64,000 bases of DNA from positions 36,446,605-36,510,604 of the forward strand of contig CM039462.1 in NCBI GenBank assembly GCA_022414725.1. Reading direction: 5' to 3'. The notes under the pieces were generated by a model, which did no database searches, was not told the origin of the DNA, and was given only the letters and a program-made list of their open reading frames with translations. Each line of letters starts with the position of its first letter. Within the stretch, counting starts at the first letter, position 1. A program made the translations under genes and the position numbers. Below are positions 44,690-57,014 of this stretch, in pieces. The stretch comes from Microglena sp. YARC (taxonomy: Eukaryota; Chlorophyta; Chlorophyceae; Chlamydomonadales; Chlamydomonadaceae).

Positions 44690-45998
44690 TGTGACGCACG
44701 CCCTGCATAGGTCATCACTGTCCTGCCCCTTTCCATTCTCCCTCTCCTTCATTGCTTTGTAACGCACGCCCTGCTTAGATCATCAATGTCCTCCCCCTTG
44801 CCATTCTCCCTCCCTTCCATTGCTCTGTAACGCACGCCCTGCTTAGGTCATCACTGTCCTGCCCCTGGCCATTCTCCCTCCCTTCCATTGCTCTGTAACG
44901 CACGCCCTGCTTAGGTCATCACTGTCCAGCCCCTGGCCATTCTATCTGCCTCCCCTTTATTGCTCCGTAACACACGCCCTGCTTAGGTCATCACTGTCTT
45001 GCCCCTGGCCATTCTATCCGCCTCCCCTCCATTGCTCCGTAACACACTCCCTGCTTAGGTCATCACTGTTTTGCCCCTTGCCATTCTCCCTCCGCTCCAT
45101 TGCTCTGTAACGCAAGCCCTGCTTTGGTCTTCACTGTCCTGCCCCTTTCCATTCTACCTCTCCTTCATTCTTCTGTAACGCACGCCCTGCTTAGGTCATC
45201 ACTGTCCTGCCCCTTGCCATTCTCCCTCCCCTCCATTGCTCAGTGACGCTGGCCCTGCTTAGGTCATCACTGTCCTGCCCCTTGCCATTCTACCTCCCCT
45301 CCATTGCTCTGTAACGCACGCCCTGCTTAGGTGATCACTGTCTTACCCCTTGCCATTCTGCTTCCCCTCCATTGCTATGTAACGCACGCCCTGCTTAGGT
45401 CATCACTGTCCTGCCCCTTGCCATTCTGCCTCCCTTTCATTGCTATGTAATGCAAACCCTGCTTGGGTCATCATTGTCCTGCCCCTTGCTATTCTGCCTC
45501 CCCTCCATTGCTTTGTAACACAAGCCCTGCTTAAATCATCAATGTTCCGCCCCTTACCATTCTCCCTCCCCTCCATTGCTCTGTAACTCAAGCCCTTCTT
45601 AGGTCATCACTGTCCTGCCCCTTGCCATTCTGCCTCCCCTCCATTGCTATGTAACGCACGCCCTGCTTAGGTCATCACTGTCCTGCCCCTTGCCATTCTG
45701 CCTCCCTTTCATTGCTGTGTAATGCAAACCCTGCTTGGGTCATCATTGTCCTGCCCCTTGCTCTTCTGCCTCCCCTCCATTGCTCTGTAACACAAGCCCT
45801 GCTTAATCATCACTGTTCCGCCCCTTGCCATTTATTCTCCCTCCCCTCCATTGCTCTGTAACGCAAGCCCTTCTTAGGTCATCACTGTCCTGCCCCTTGC
45901 CATTCTCCCTCTCTTTCATTGTTGTGTAACGCACGCCCTGCGTAGGTCATCACTGTTCTGCAACTTGCCATTCTACCTCCCCTCCATTGCTCGCAAGC
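44690..45998 (+). repeat. 68-bp satellite array, about 19 copies
   Basis: Unit of about 68 bp containing CGCCCTGCTTAGGTCATCAC, TGTCCTGCCCCTTGCCATTC and CCTCCATTGCTCTGTAACG. The array continues beyond the inserted MITE at 46515. Confidence 0.9.
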
Positions 45999-46001
45999 CA
46001 T

Positions 46002-46511
46002 CGCTATGGAAACAGGTTGGGACGTTAAACGACATTAAACGACGTTATATGACATTAAAGCGAGTTAAATACAAGTAAAGCAGGTTAAACCAAGTTAGCT
46101 TAAATTATCAAACGTTATTCTCCCTCCACGACACCTCAAAAGGGTCAACCCCCTCGACCCCACCCCTAGATAAGCGTAAACACAAGTTAACACATGTTAA
46201 AACAAGTTATCTTACTTTATGTTGCGTCTTGCATCGCGATATGCCATAACGCGACATTCCTATGCAGGGTCACAAGGGAAAGCAACTGCCAGCCTAAGAT
46301 TTCCCCGTCAGAATCGTGTCTTAAGTTAACTTGCGTCAGTTAACTTATAGCTTAACTTCAGTTCACTTAACTTGACTTAACTCAACTTAACTTGTCCACA
46401 CGTTAATCAACGTTAATATAACGTCAAATGTCGTCCGTTAACTATGTGTCAATAATGTGCATAGTTAATATGTTTTAACTCCCTGTAACGTCCAACACTG
46501 TTTCCATAGTG
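46002..46511. mobile_element. 510-bp CACTA-type MITE
   Basis: Ends CGCTATGGAAACAG and CTGTTTCCATAGTG are inverted copies with one mismatch, continuing imperfectly inward (TTGGACGTTA). CAT flanks both sides (45999-46001, 46512-46514). CACTA ends and a 3-bp duplication fit the CACTA superfamily. The interior is rich in GTTAA/TTAAC motifs and has no coding. It splits the 68-bp satellite. Confidence 0.8.
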
Positions 46512-46514
46512 CAT

Positions 46515-46745
46515 GCTTAGGTCATCACTGTCTTGCCCCTGGCCATGCGCCTCCCCTTTGTCGCTGTTAAACACATGCCCTGCCCGGCTCATTATTACCG
46601 TCTTGCCTCTCACTGTTCTTATTGGCCTGCATTGCTCATTTCCCTTCCTTGCTCTCTAACGCATGCCCTGCTTTGCTCATACCCGCCCTGCCCCTTGCTA
46701 TGTTCCCTGCCCTTCCTTGCTATCTAACGCATGCCCTGCTCTGCG
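46515..46745 (+). repeat. 68-bp satellite, diverged right part
   Basis: Degenerate continuation of the 44690-45998 array (TGCTTAGGTCATCACTGTCT and later variants). Confidence 0.75.
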
Positions 46746-47214
46746 TGTCTTGCAGGGCAAGAGGATGGATGGATGGATGGAAATGCTACGGCTGCGATCA
46801 AGATTGTTGCCACGAAGTAACTACATGCTGAAGATGAAGAGATTTAATATAATCAGCGAGTTAAATAGATGTATAGAAGTATTTGGAGGTTTTCAGTTAG
46901 TGGACATACATGCATTTGTTTGCATAAATAGACAGATAGATGCCTATATCTACTTGAACTTGGTGAGTTACACGGCTCCAGCCAGCATTTGGTTGCTCGC
47001 CGTCTTATGTAATCTATCTTTATATGGTTTATGGATATATGGGAAACTTATAGGTGTAAGGATGCTTACATAGATAGATATGTAGATCAATATATATGGC
47101 GTGCCATATACTTAATGCTTCTGCCCTACCAAAGTCTACACCTGGGTATATGGCTGCCATATACTTAATGTTTATGCCAAATTCCTTAGAAAAATTAAAT
47201 CACTGCTGCAATGA
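46746..47214. other. Intergenic, no gene
   Basis: Includes a short direct repeat with GCCATATACTTAATG at 47104 and 47147. Nothing coding. Confidence 0.4.
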
Positions 47215-47800
47215 TCGTCTACTTGGTTACTATAGGTAACTGAGAAGTACATGGACACACGGCCCTTGGTTAGTATAGGTTGCAGAGCAGTACATGGACA
47301 AAGTGCCCTTGGTTAGTATACGTTGCAGAGCAGTACATGGACACACCACCCTTACTTGGTTAGTATGGGTCGTGGATTAGTACATGGACACACTGCCCAT
47401 AGTTAGTGTAGGTGACTGAGCAGTAAGTGGACACACTGCCCTTGGTAAGTATAGGTTGCTGAGCAGTACATGGACACACTGCCCTTGGTAAGTATAGGTC
47501 GATGAGCAGTACATGGACATAATGCCCTTAGTAAGTATAGCTGGCTAAGCAGTACATGGACACACTGCCCTTAGTTAGTGTAGGTAACTGAGCAGTAAAT
47601 GGACACTCTGCCCTTGGTTAGTATAGGTCGCTGAGCAGCACATGCATGTACACACTACCCTTGGTAAGTATAGGTCGCTGAGCTGTACATGGACACACGG
47701 TCCTTGGTTAGTATAGGTCACAGAGCAGTACATGGACACAATGCCCTTGGTTAGTATAGGTCGCTGAGCAGTACATGGACACACTGCCCTTTGTAAGTAC
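47215..47800 (+). repeat. 43-bp minisatellite, second locus
   Basis: Same unit as 28495-29045 (GCAGTACATGGACACACTGC ... AGTATAGGTCG), more diverged and with indels. Confidence 0.9.
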
Positions 47801-48772
47801 CGCAAGCGCCTGAAGTATTGGCAAACGGTTTGGCAAGCGACCCTTTGCCAATCCGGATTAAGGATCCAGCTTGAGACCACTCCAGGTGGTTGGACTTCGC
47901 ACAGTTACGGTTACCGTTTCAGCAAGCTTGGGCAGACTACTTCGTGAACTTGTACTTGACTTTGAACTTGGTTACATAGCTCCAGCCATCAATTTGGCTG
48001 GCTGGAGCCATGTACCGGTCTGGCTACAACACCCTAGCAAGTTAATGCTCCTGATTAGAATTGCTACTTGTTTTTACAGCTAGCATGGGCATAGTAGCAT
48101 GTGACAAGGAAATGTAATAATGACATAAGACCCTTTGCCAACTGGATTTCAGATCTGAGCTTGAGACAGTCAAAGCCATAGACCCATTCGCCATGTTAGT
48201 TTTGCCATGCTTTTCTGAGACCCACTTTTGTCTGTTTTGGATGGTATGCTTGTGTGGGTCCATGGTTACGCTAAAGCAGGACTAAACATCATGCTAAGCA
48301 AGGGGGCGTCACAAGGAGCAGCTACACTACGTAGCTATGTTTCACCTCAATCATTGTACTCCCTCACTTCTTCTTACATGCATTCCGACATCCTCAACTA
48401 ATCCTCGCACACACCTTGCCCGCACCAGGGTTGTTCCTGTGTGTGAACACATGCCTTCATGATATGGGAATCTTTCATTGCAAACTAACTACGTTTTGAT
48501 ACCTTCCACCACAGGCCCCTTCAACAATAATCAAGGACACCTCTCGCGGGCAGCACAAACAGGCAGCACAAATAGGACCAATCAAGTTACAATGGCTGAA
48601 ATGGCGGTGCATTGTTCTTTACGCTCCCATTTATTGCACTACCCCTACCAAGTACCTTTATGGCCCCCTGGGTAAGCTAGTACGCCCCTAGGCGGACTAG
48701 GTCTTATTATTGAACTACGGCATAGTAACATGGTTGCAACCTTCCATTCAATATACCACCGTGCAGATGTTT

Positions 48773-48803
<31 letters not shown>

Positions 48804-49048
48804 GGGGGAGGTGTGTGGGAGCTATTGTAAAGGGCAGATGTTGGTGAGCGTAGGTGTTTTTGTCACTGCAAGTGTGCGTATGTCATATATAAGCATTATT
48901 ATCAAGATATACTCACACACACACGTATACATGCAGGACTTGGCTGAGGCAGTGAGCTACGCACTTGCATAGCTTGAGGGGAGGAGGAAGCTAGCTGCCC
49001 AGAGGATGGCATCACGTGAAGCGTACCACCTATGGTATATATATAGCC

Positions 49049-49079
<31 letters not shown>

Positions 49080-49239
49080 ACACACAAAAAAAGATAGGGA
49101 TGCCTGGGATGTATTACAATTTATAGGTAGTTACATATATGTACCACCTATAGCTACTCAGTAGAATAACATGGAACCACCTCTCGTGTTTCATGTATGT
49201 TAGTAACCCTGGGTCTGCTTTGAGTCTTCCCATGATTGC
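47801..49239. other. Intergenic with (GT)n-(G)n tracts
   Basis: No gene. (GT)n followed by a G run at 48775-48808, and a C run followed by (CA)n at about 49048-49085. Confidence 0.4.
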
Positions 49240-49754
49240 AAAAGATAGGCCTGTGCGATACCCACGCGAGGCATCTCTTGATTACCGTACATAATCTTGT
49301 TATGTTAGTGGTAGTTGGACAACTCGTTCGGAATAATGCCTAGCTACAGGCGTGTACGTTTGTATACCATGTAAGATGTATACATACCCCCCGCCCTATA
49401 GATAGGGATACTTAGCATACCTGGGTCTGATCTCCCTATTCCCTTTAATTTTATATTGAAATGTTTCATGTTCTTTCTAGCTGACACTCGATTTGCTTGA
49501 GTTCACCGTCTTCCCATTGCAATCAAGTAAGTAGGAGACGGCCCAGCCCGCCTGTGCGATACCCACGAAGGTATCTTGTGATTACCATAAATTATATTGT
49601 TATTATGTTAGTGGTAGTTGCACAACTGGTTTTGAATGCCTAGCTACATATACTTATGTACGTATATATACTACGTAAGACGTATATATACCCCCCCACC
49701 CTCCCAGCATATAGATAGGGATACTAAGCATATCTGGGTCTGATCACAGTCTTC
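49240..49754 (+). repeat. Approximately 300-bp tandem repeat, left of CACTA B
   Basis: CCTGTGCGATACCCACG recurs at about 49250 and 49552 (302 bp apart). The unit ends around CACCGTCTTCCCATTGCAA. The array resumes at 62151 after CACTA B. Confidence 0.85.
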
Positions 49755-50134
49755 CACTATGAATAAAACAGCATTTTACGAACTTGCTAATTCTCGGACA
49801 GGTTTCGTAAAGTGAAAATCTACGAACCCCCCTCGTAAAATGTCATGAGGACCCTTAGTAAAGTTTTGTCTATCATCTAAAGCATTTTACGAAGCCCAAA
49901 TAGCAAATTACGAGGGGGGGGTCGTAGATCGAGAATCCCCATAGCCTGTTACGCAGCCTATGATCAATTTACGAACTTGATTCATCCCCAAAGCATTTGA
50001 CGAAGCCAATGTAGCAAATTACGAACTGGATTCATCCCAAATTGGTACGAATTCTCCCGAAATCACGGAGAATTCGGAACTTAGCTTAGTAAACCATAGT
50101 ACCCTGTACCCAAAACCCATTAATTCCAAGTCAA

Positions 50135-52095
50135 GACTCACTGACTCACTGACTCACTAACTGATTGACTCACTGACTTACTAACTCAATGACTCACTGA
50201 CTCACTTGCTCACTAGCTCACTAGCTCCCTAAATGATTGACTCACTGTCTCACTGGCTCACTGACTGATTGACTCACTGACTCATTGACTCATTGACTCT
50301 CTAACTCACTGACTCACTGACCCACTAACTCTCTGACTCAATGACTCACTGACTCACTGGCTCACTGAATCACTGACTCACTGACTGATTGACTCACTGA
50401 CTCTCTAACTCACTAACTCACTGACTGATTGACTCACTGACTCTCTAACTCACTGACTCTCTAACTCACTGACTCACTGACTGATTGACTCACCGACTCA
50501 CTGACTCACTGGCTCACTGACGCAATCCGAATCACTGAATAAATGTCTCACTGACTGATTGACTGATTAACTGATTGACTCACTGCCTAACTCACTGACT
50601 CACTCACGCACTGCCTAACTCACTGACTCACTGATTGACTCACTGCCTAACTCACTGCCTAACTCACTGCCTAACTCTCTGCCTAACTGATTGACTCACT
50701 GCCTAACTCACTGCCTAACTCACTGACTCACTGATTGACTCACTGCCTAACTCACTGACTCACTGACGCAATGACGCATTGACACATTGAATCACTGATT
50801 CACTGACTCACAAACTCACTGACTAGCTGCCTCACTAACTCACATACTCACGGACTCACGGACTCACAGACTCACTTACTCACAGACTTACTGAATCACT
50901 GACTGATTGAGTCACTCACTCACTGGCTCTCTGACTCACTGGATCACTGAATCACTGTCTCACTGACACACTGACTCATTGTCTCACTGACTCACTGATT
51001 GATTGACTCACTGACTCATTGAGTCACTGACTCACCGACTGATTGACTCATTGACTCACTGACTCAATGACTCAATGACACATTGACACACTGACTCACT
51101 AATTCACTGACTCACTGACTCACTGACTCACTAACTTACAGGCTCACAGACTCACTAACTCACAGACTCACTGAATCACTGACTGATTGAGTCACTCACT
51201 CACTGACTCACTGAATCATTGTCTCACTTACTCACTGACTCATTGTCTCACTGACTCACTGATTGATTGACTCACTGACTCATTGAGTCACTGACTCACT
51301 AACTGATTGACTCACTGACTCATTGACTCACTGACTCAATGACTCAATGACACACTAACACACTGAATCACTGACTCATTGACTCACTGACTCACTGACT
51401 CACTAACTCACAGGCTCACAGACTCACTGGCTCACTGAATAATTGAAGCACTGTCTCACAGACTCACTGACTGATTGTCTCACAGACTCACTGACTGATT
51501 GTCTCACGGACTCACTGATGATTGATTGACTCACTAACGCATTGAGTCACTGACTCACTTACTCACTGACTCAATGACACAATGACACACTGAGTCACTG
51601 ACTCACTAACTCACTGACTCACTAACTTACAGGCTCACAGACTCACTAACTCACAGACTCACTGAATCACTGACTGATTGAGTCACTCTCTCACTGACTC
51701 ACTGAATCATTGTCTCACTTACTCACTGACTCATTGTCTCACTGACTCACTGATTGATTGACTCACTGACTCATTGAGTCACTGACTCAATGACTCAATG
51801 ACACACTAACACACTGAATCACTGACTCATTGACTCACTGACTCACTGACTCACTAACTCACAGACTCACAGACTCACTGGCTCACTTAATAATTGAAGC
51901 ACTGTCTCACAGACTCACTGACTGATTGTCTCACAGACTCACTGACTGATTGTCTCACGGACTCACTGATGATTGATTGACTCACTAACGCATTGAGTCA
52001 CTGATTCACTTACTCACTGACTCACTGACTCACTGACTCACTGACTCAATGACACAATGACACACTGAGTCACTGACTCACTAACTCACTGACTT
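50135..52095 (-). repeat. 8-bp array (TGACTCAC), CACTA B
   Basis: Nearly 2 kb of the same octamer as in A and C, inverted, with blocks of ACTGCCTAACTC variants near 50580-50760 and a longer-period duplication (about 51170-51500 resembles 51650-51970). Confidence 0.92.
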
Positions 52096-52309
52096 GCTGA
52101 CTTCCCCTCCACACTACAGCTCTATATACGCTACAGCTAACTCCAGTCAAGCGAAGAAGCACATCCCCTAAACTCCGGTAACCAAGCCTAATATATAACT
52201 GCCCTCTTGTTATCTTTTTTTAGATAGCTATGCCTCTCTTTCTTGTAACTAACCGAACCCCCAAGCCCATCTTCCTTCCCATCTCTCTCCGCCTCCTGCA
52301 CAATCACAA

Positions 52310-52860
52310 TCATGGAAAGAGTTCAACACGGTCGGCCGACAGGATTGGCGTGGGTTACACCCCTAGGCAGGCACCAGGACATCATATTGGGTTATGACTT
52401 CCCAAGGCCTCAATGGTTCGATCACAGACTGTGCATGTGGTTAAATAGTAATTATTCTGCACAATGGCCAAGAGGAAAAGAGAAGAGAAAGAGTTTGGAC
52501 AGAATTCGACACCGTCGAATGACAGGATTATTTAGCGTGGGTTACACCCCTGCTGGGCAGGCACCAGGACATAATATTGGGTTATGACTTCCCAAGGCCT
52601 CAATGGTTTGATCAGAGACTGTGCATGTAGTTAAATAATAATTATTATGAGCTATGGCCAAGAAGAAAAGAGAAGAGAAAGAGTTTGGAAAGAATTTGAC
52701 ACCGTCGAATGACAGGATTATTTAGCGTGGGTTACATTCCTGCTGGGCAGGCACCAGGACATAATATTGGGTTATGACTTCCCAAGGCCACAATGGTTTG
52801 ACCTCAGACTGTGCATGTGGTTAAATAATAATTATTATGAGCTATGGACAAGAGTGCGGA
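52310..52860 (-). repeat. 190-bp tandem repeats, CACTA B
   Basis: Inverted counterpart of 13546-14080. TTGGGTTATGACTTCCCAAG recurs at regular spacing. The MGYDFPRPQWFD-type frames are artefacts of the repeat. Confidence 0.8.
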
Positions 52861-54029
52861 GGTGCCCGGTATTGTTCAAACCCAGGACACTGGGGGTCAG
52901 AGGGGGCGAAAGCGAAAAGAATAGAGAAAGAGTTTGGAAAGAGTCCGACACACAGTAGGATGAATAGGATTACCGTGGCCCCCCCCCCGCCCCCAACTCT
53001 CCTGCGTCCTAGCTGTCAACTTAGATCGGCTATTCAATTTGTCGCGGCAAAACCCTCCGCCCCCCCTCCCCCCCCCCCCCCCCCAACACACACACACACC
53101 CCGCCCCCCCCCCCCCCCCCCAACCCTCCTCGTCGTTCAAATTTCCAAGAAGACACCATCTAGATCTGCGAAATGGCAGACGATTGCGTGCGCCTTCTAA
53201 ACAATGCTTCGCATCACTGAACCAAACCACTACTGTTGTACTCCTGCACAGAGCCGCTGTCTTCAACCATGCTACCTGCTGGACCATATTCAATTCGTCG
53301 ATTAGTACACAGCTTTACTTGGGCGAATGTCATGCTTTCAGGCAAGCCGATTGAGTGTTGCAATTGAGTGTTGCGGATGGAGAGCGAGGATTCGAATGCC
53401 GCAGGTAGTTGCGCAGGTTTGAAAGTCGCAGGTTTGAATCGCTCCTCCTCCTCCTGGCCAACCTCCTCCTGGCCAATCTCCTGCACTCACACCTGCTGCT
53501 GTTGCCCTACCTCAACTTCCTGCCCTACCTCACACCTCCTACTGTTGCCCTACCTCAACTTCCTATTTGCCCTACCTCAACTTCCTTCCCCTCCCCCAAC
53601 TTCCTGCACTCCCACCTGTTGCTGTCCATGATGCGCCCACCTGATGTGTTCAAGGCACCAGTACATCCTAGCTGATTACTCCCAGCTGTTGCATCAGAGG
53701 TACGAGGTGCCTCCTTGTTTGTCAATTAAATGCCTGCTTGCCTGCATGCTTGACCGCTTAGTTACCTGCTTCATTGCCTGCTTGAATTCTCTCTGCTGCC
53801 TGCCTGCTTCACACCTGCATGCATGCCTATGTACCTCCATGATTGACAAATGCCTGCCTGCTGTCTGATTATTGACACCTGCCTGTTAACTAGGTTCCTG
53901 CTCCTGACGCAAGCGACGACAAGAGGTGTATGTACCTTGAAGACAATGGGAGAACAACACGAAGAAGTCTCCCCTGACTAGGCTACACAGTGGCAATATG
54001 TTGTTATAGAACCAACACATGTGAGTAGA
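52861..54029 (-). other. CACTA B interior, shared with CACTA A
   Basis: Includes C runs and (CA)n at about 53065-53120, and TCCTCCTCCTGGCC/CCTACCTCAACTTCC short repeats at 53440-53610. No gene. Confidence 0.55.
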
Positions 54030-54585
54030 TCTGAATCATCTGTCTTGTATGCTGTACCATATGTCATGTACGCTGCACCATTTGTCTTGTAGGTTGAACC
54101 ATATGTCTTGTACGCTGCACCATTTGTCGTGTATGCTGAACCATTTGTCTTGTACGTTGCACCATATGTCTCGTATGCTGCACCAATGTGTCTTGTATGC
54201 TGCACCAATGTGTCTTGTATGCTGCACCATTTGGCTTGTATGCAGCATGATTTGCCTTGCTGCACCATGTGTCTCGTATGCTTCACCATGTGTCGTGTAT
54301 GCTGCTCCATCTGTCTTGTATGCTCACCATGTGTCTTGTACGCTGCACCATTTGTCTTGTACGTTGCACCGTATGTCTTGTATGCAGCACCATCTGTCTT
54401 GTATTCTGCACCATGTGTCATGTATGCTGCACCATCTGTCTTGTATGCTCACCAAGTGTCTTGTACGCTGCACCATTTGTCTTGTACGTTGCACCATATG
54501 TCTTGTATGCTGCACAATCTGTCTTGTATGCTGCACCATGTGTCTTATATGCTGCACCATCTATCTGTCTCATCATCGTAATTGC
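54030..54585 (-). repeat. 21-bp minisatellite, CACTA B
   Basis: Inverted copy of the array in A and C. The long Cys/Leu-rich plus-strand frames across it are artefacts. Confidence 0.88.
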
Positions 54586-55172
54586 TACCACGTGAATGCT
54601 TGCTCGCTTTCTTGCTTGCTGATTCGTTGATTGTCCAACTGGCTTGTGCTTGATCAAGCAACTAATAATCTTCTAACTCCACCTCCTTCCTTTCATGCTG
54701 CTGCAGTTCCAGCAGGCAGTGACTTCCGCATATTGCGACATGGTGGAGAAGGAGCAAGTCATCAGCATGCAGGGATGAGTAGAGGAACAAGATCAAGAAG
54801 CCTTATGAGGACACAGGTCTTGCTGCTGGTCACTGCTGCTGGTCACTCATAATATAATAGTAGCTTGGCTAGACTAGCCAGTCGGGGTGGCAGGGGGGGG
54901 ACAGGGGCAGAAGACATACTAGATAGCTAGTCAGAGCTCATCAGGGTACCCTGGCTGGTACTTATTATTTTAGTAGTCAGAGCACAGGGTACTCATATTT
55001 CTGATGAGTACCATTTTTCTAGGCCCAATTCATGGGTACAATTTCCCCCACAAATGAGGAGAATTTGTAAATGGCCAAATTATAATAGCTATTGTTCATT
55101 ATCACTTTTTTGAATTCGAATTTTTCGGTCTTAAAAATCTCTGTAAATAAAACATTGCAATCCATCTATACA

Positions 55173-55369
55173 TGTCAGCTTTAGCTGTTCATTGGTTCTA
55201 CCTGGCCTATTGGCTACGCAACCTATCGCGTCTGTCCTTTCCCGTAACCTAAGGGTTTTGGGGGTTGCCGTCAGGACTCCTCTCTCAAGAGGCGTCCCTC
55301 GGCTCTTTTAACTGTCCAGTTGTCTAAAAACTTCGTTCCTGGTCTCCTCACGTCCCCTGAACTCTGTCA
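55173..55369 (+). repeat. Copia 5' LTR
   Basis: 197 bp, TG...CA. Confidence 0.95.
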
Positions 55370-55384
55370 GGTTATAGGTCTCAT
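55370..55384 (+). other. Copia primer binding site, half-tRNA type
   Basis: GGTTATAGGTCTCAT starts directly after the LTR. Drosophila copia has GGTTATGGGCCCAG at this position, complementary to the anticodon stem-loop of initiator Met tRNA (established knowledge). The match is partial. Confidence 0.6.
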
Positions 55385-55433
55385 CAGTTGCGCTAAAGCG
55401 TACGCCACTGCGGACGTTGAGAAGCTCGGCATC

Positions 55434-57014
55434 ATGTCGTCAGTCAACCTGTCGATGATTAAGGACCTCGCCAAACTCTACTACGAGAATTACGAGGAGT
55501 GGCTGTTCAATGTCATTCCTGCGTTACGTTTGGCGAACCTTGGCAACCATGTTGTCCCGAGCGCTGTGCCTGCAGTTGCACAGTGGCTACAACGTCGTGT
55601 TACGGCTGGATCGACCTCCCGACAACAAGCGGGAGCGCCTTCAACCATGCGGTCAATGTGGACACGCGCTGGCGGGGTAAACCCTGGCCGGCCATTTCAT
55701 CGCTCTATTTCTCCGCCCAGGGGCTCTGCCCACGCTGGAGGAGCCGGACCTTCGGCATCGTCTGTGACCGCTGGAGTCATCGCTGCCGGTGGCTCTGTTT
55801 CAATGAGGACCTTCGGCCCTACAGGAAGCTCCGGCAGACCTACTCCTGCCGATCTGGAGGAGCGAGCTAGGAACGAGCCTCTCCCTGAGGACTCGTCTGA
55901 GGTCTCTTCTGTGACAGGCATTGCTGGTGAAGAAGGTGGAGGTGAACCGGGGATTGATGCTGAGAATGCCGCCAGGCGTTCTTGGGTCAATCCCCTCGCG
56001 GGTAAGACGTCCGCGAGTGCAGTGCTCAAGTGGGATTTGAGGGGTGACCCTGATTTGATTCCGTTGACGGAGGAAGAGATGGATAGGAATGTAGAGGCGT
56101 ACCGAGTTGAACTGAATCAGCAGATGTCAAAATTGCAGCGCCTCAAGCAGGCTTCTAGGACACCCCTGCCTCCTGTTGACTTTCATTTTCCTGATCGTGT
56201 TTCTGATGCTGAGGCCATCAGGGCTCTAGATGGGGCTGAGGCCAGGCTTAGGTTACATGATGGCTCTGATGTGTGGGTTAGCAATGAGGAAAAGGCTTTT
56301 TCCTACATGTTACTCACAATGAGCAAGGAGTTACAGGAGGTCTTTAGGCACTATGGTTCTTGTCAGGAGATCTATGATGAGGTGGAGTCGTGGGCAGTGC
56401 AGCATGCTCGTAGATTGGGACCGAAACTGGTAGCTGATTTGAGGGCGGTTCAGATGACCTACTCTGAATCCCCTACAACCTATTTCAATAGGGTGAAAAG
56501 GTTGGCACTCATGCTACTCAAATCGGGTACAACAGTTTCCGAATTTCAATGTATTGAGATCGCGATCGCTGGTGCATCTCATCCTCGATTTTCTGGTTTG
56601 CTGACCATGTTCAGTGGTCCTGAGTTTGTTGAGAATCAGATCACGTTTGCTGAAGTGCAATATCGTTATGAGTCCTTAGACATAGCAAACCAGAGGCTGC
56701 TGTCTAATCACCCTCACTACCCACCATGGGTAAAATCAACCCCCACTCACCTACCCTCCCCTTTGCCAGCAATGGCTGCTGCAGGATTACCTCAGGGCAG
56801 TGGAGTGCCGCAGTGCATCTACTGCCCTCGCCCTGGACACGCTTCGGAAACTTGCTGGACGCAGTTCCCGAAGCTTCGCCCTCGTGGTGCTGCTCGTGGA
56901 GGTCGTGGCGGTCAGAAGAAGCCACCACCACGAGGTGGAGGAGGAGCTGCACCAGTCAGCCGTGCTGAATATACCGCATTGATTGCTCAGATGGCTCTAC
57001 TTGCAAAGAAGTGA
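55434..57014 (+). CDS. gag: Copia Gag with CCHC zinc knuckle
   Basis: ATG at 55434 (MSSVNLSMIKDLAKL) is the first good start after the primer site; the open frame upstream overlaps the LTR. 526 residues. After a Gly/Ser/Pro-rich part there is an alpha-helical Gag region (around FSYMLLTMSKELQEVFRHYG and MTYSESPTTYFNRVKRL). The knuckle CIYCPRPGHASETC (C-x2-C-x4-H-x4-C, residues 461-474) is followed by an RGGRGG-rich tail. It would package element RNA into particles. It ends at TGA 57012, but the same frame runs on into protease. Confidence 0.9.
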   Translation: MSSVNLSMIKDLAKLYYENYEEWLFNVIPALRLANLGNHVVPSAVPAVAQWLQRRVTAGSTSRQQAGAPSTMRSMWTRAGGVNPGRPFHRSISPPRGSAHAGGAGPSASSVTAGVIAAGGSVSMRTFGPTGSSGRPTPADLEERARNEPLPEDSSEVSSVTGIAGEEGGGEPGIDAENAARRSWVNPLAGKTSASAVLKWDLRGDPDLIPLTEEEMDRNVEAYRVELNQQMSKLQRLKQASRTPLPPVDFHFPDRVSDAEAIRALDGAEARLRLHDGSDVWVSNEEKAFSYMLLTMSKELQEVFRHYGSCQEIYDEVESWAVQHARRLGPKLVADLRAVQMTYSESPTTYFNRVKRLALMLLKSGTTVSEFQCIEIAIAGASHPRFSGLLTMFSGPEFVENQITFAEVQYRYESLDIANQRLLSNHPHYPPWVKSTPTHLPSPLPAMAAAGLPQGSGVPQCIYCPRPGHASETCWTQFPKLRPRGAARGGRGGQKKPPPRGGGGAAPVSRAEYTALIAQMALLAKK

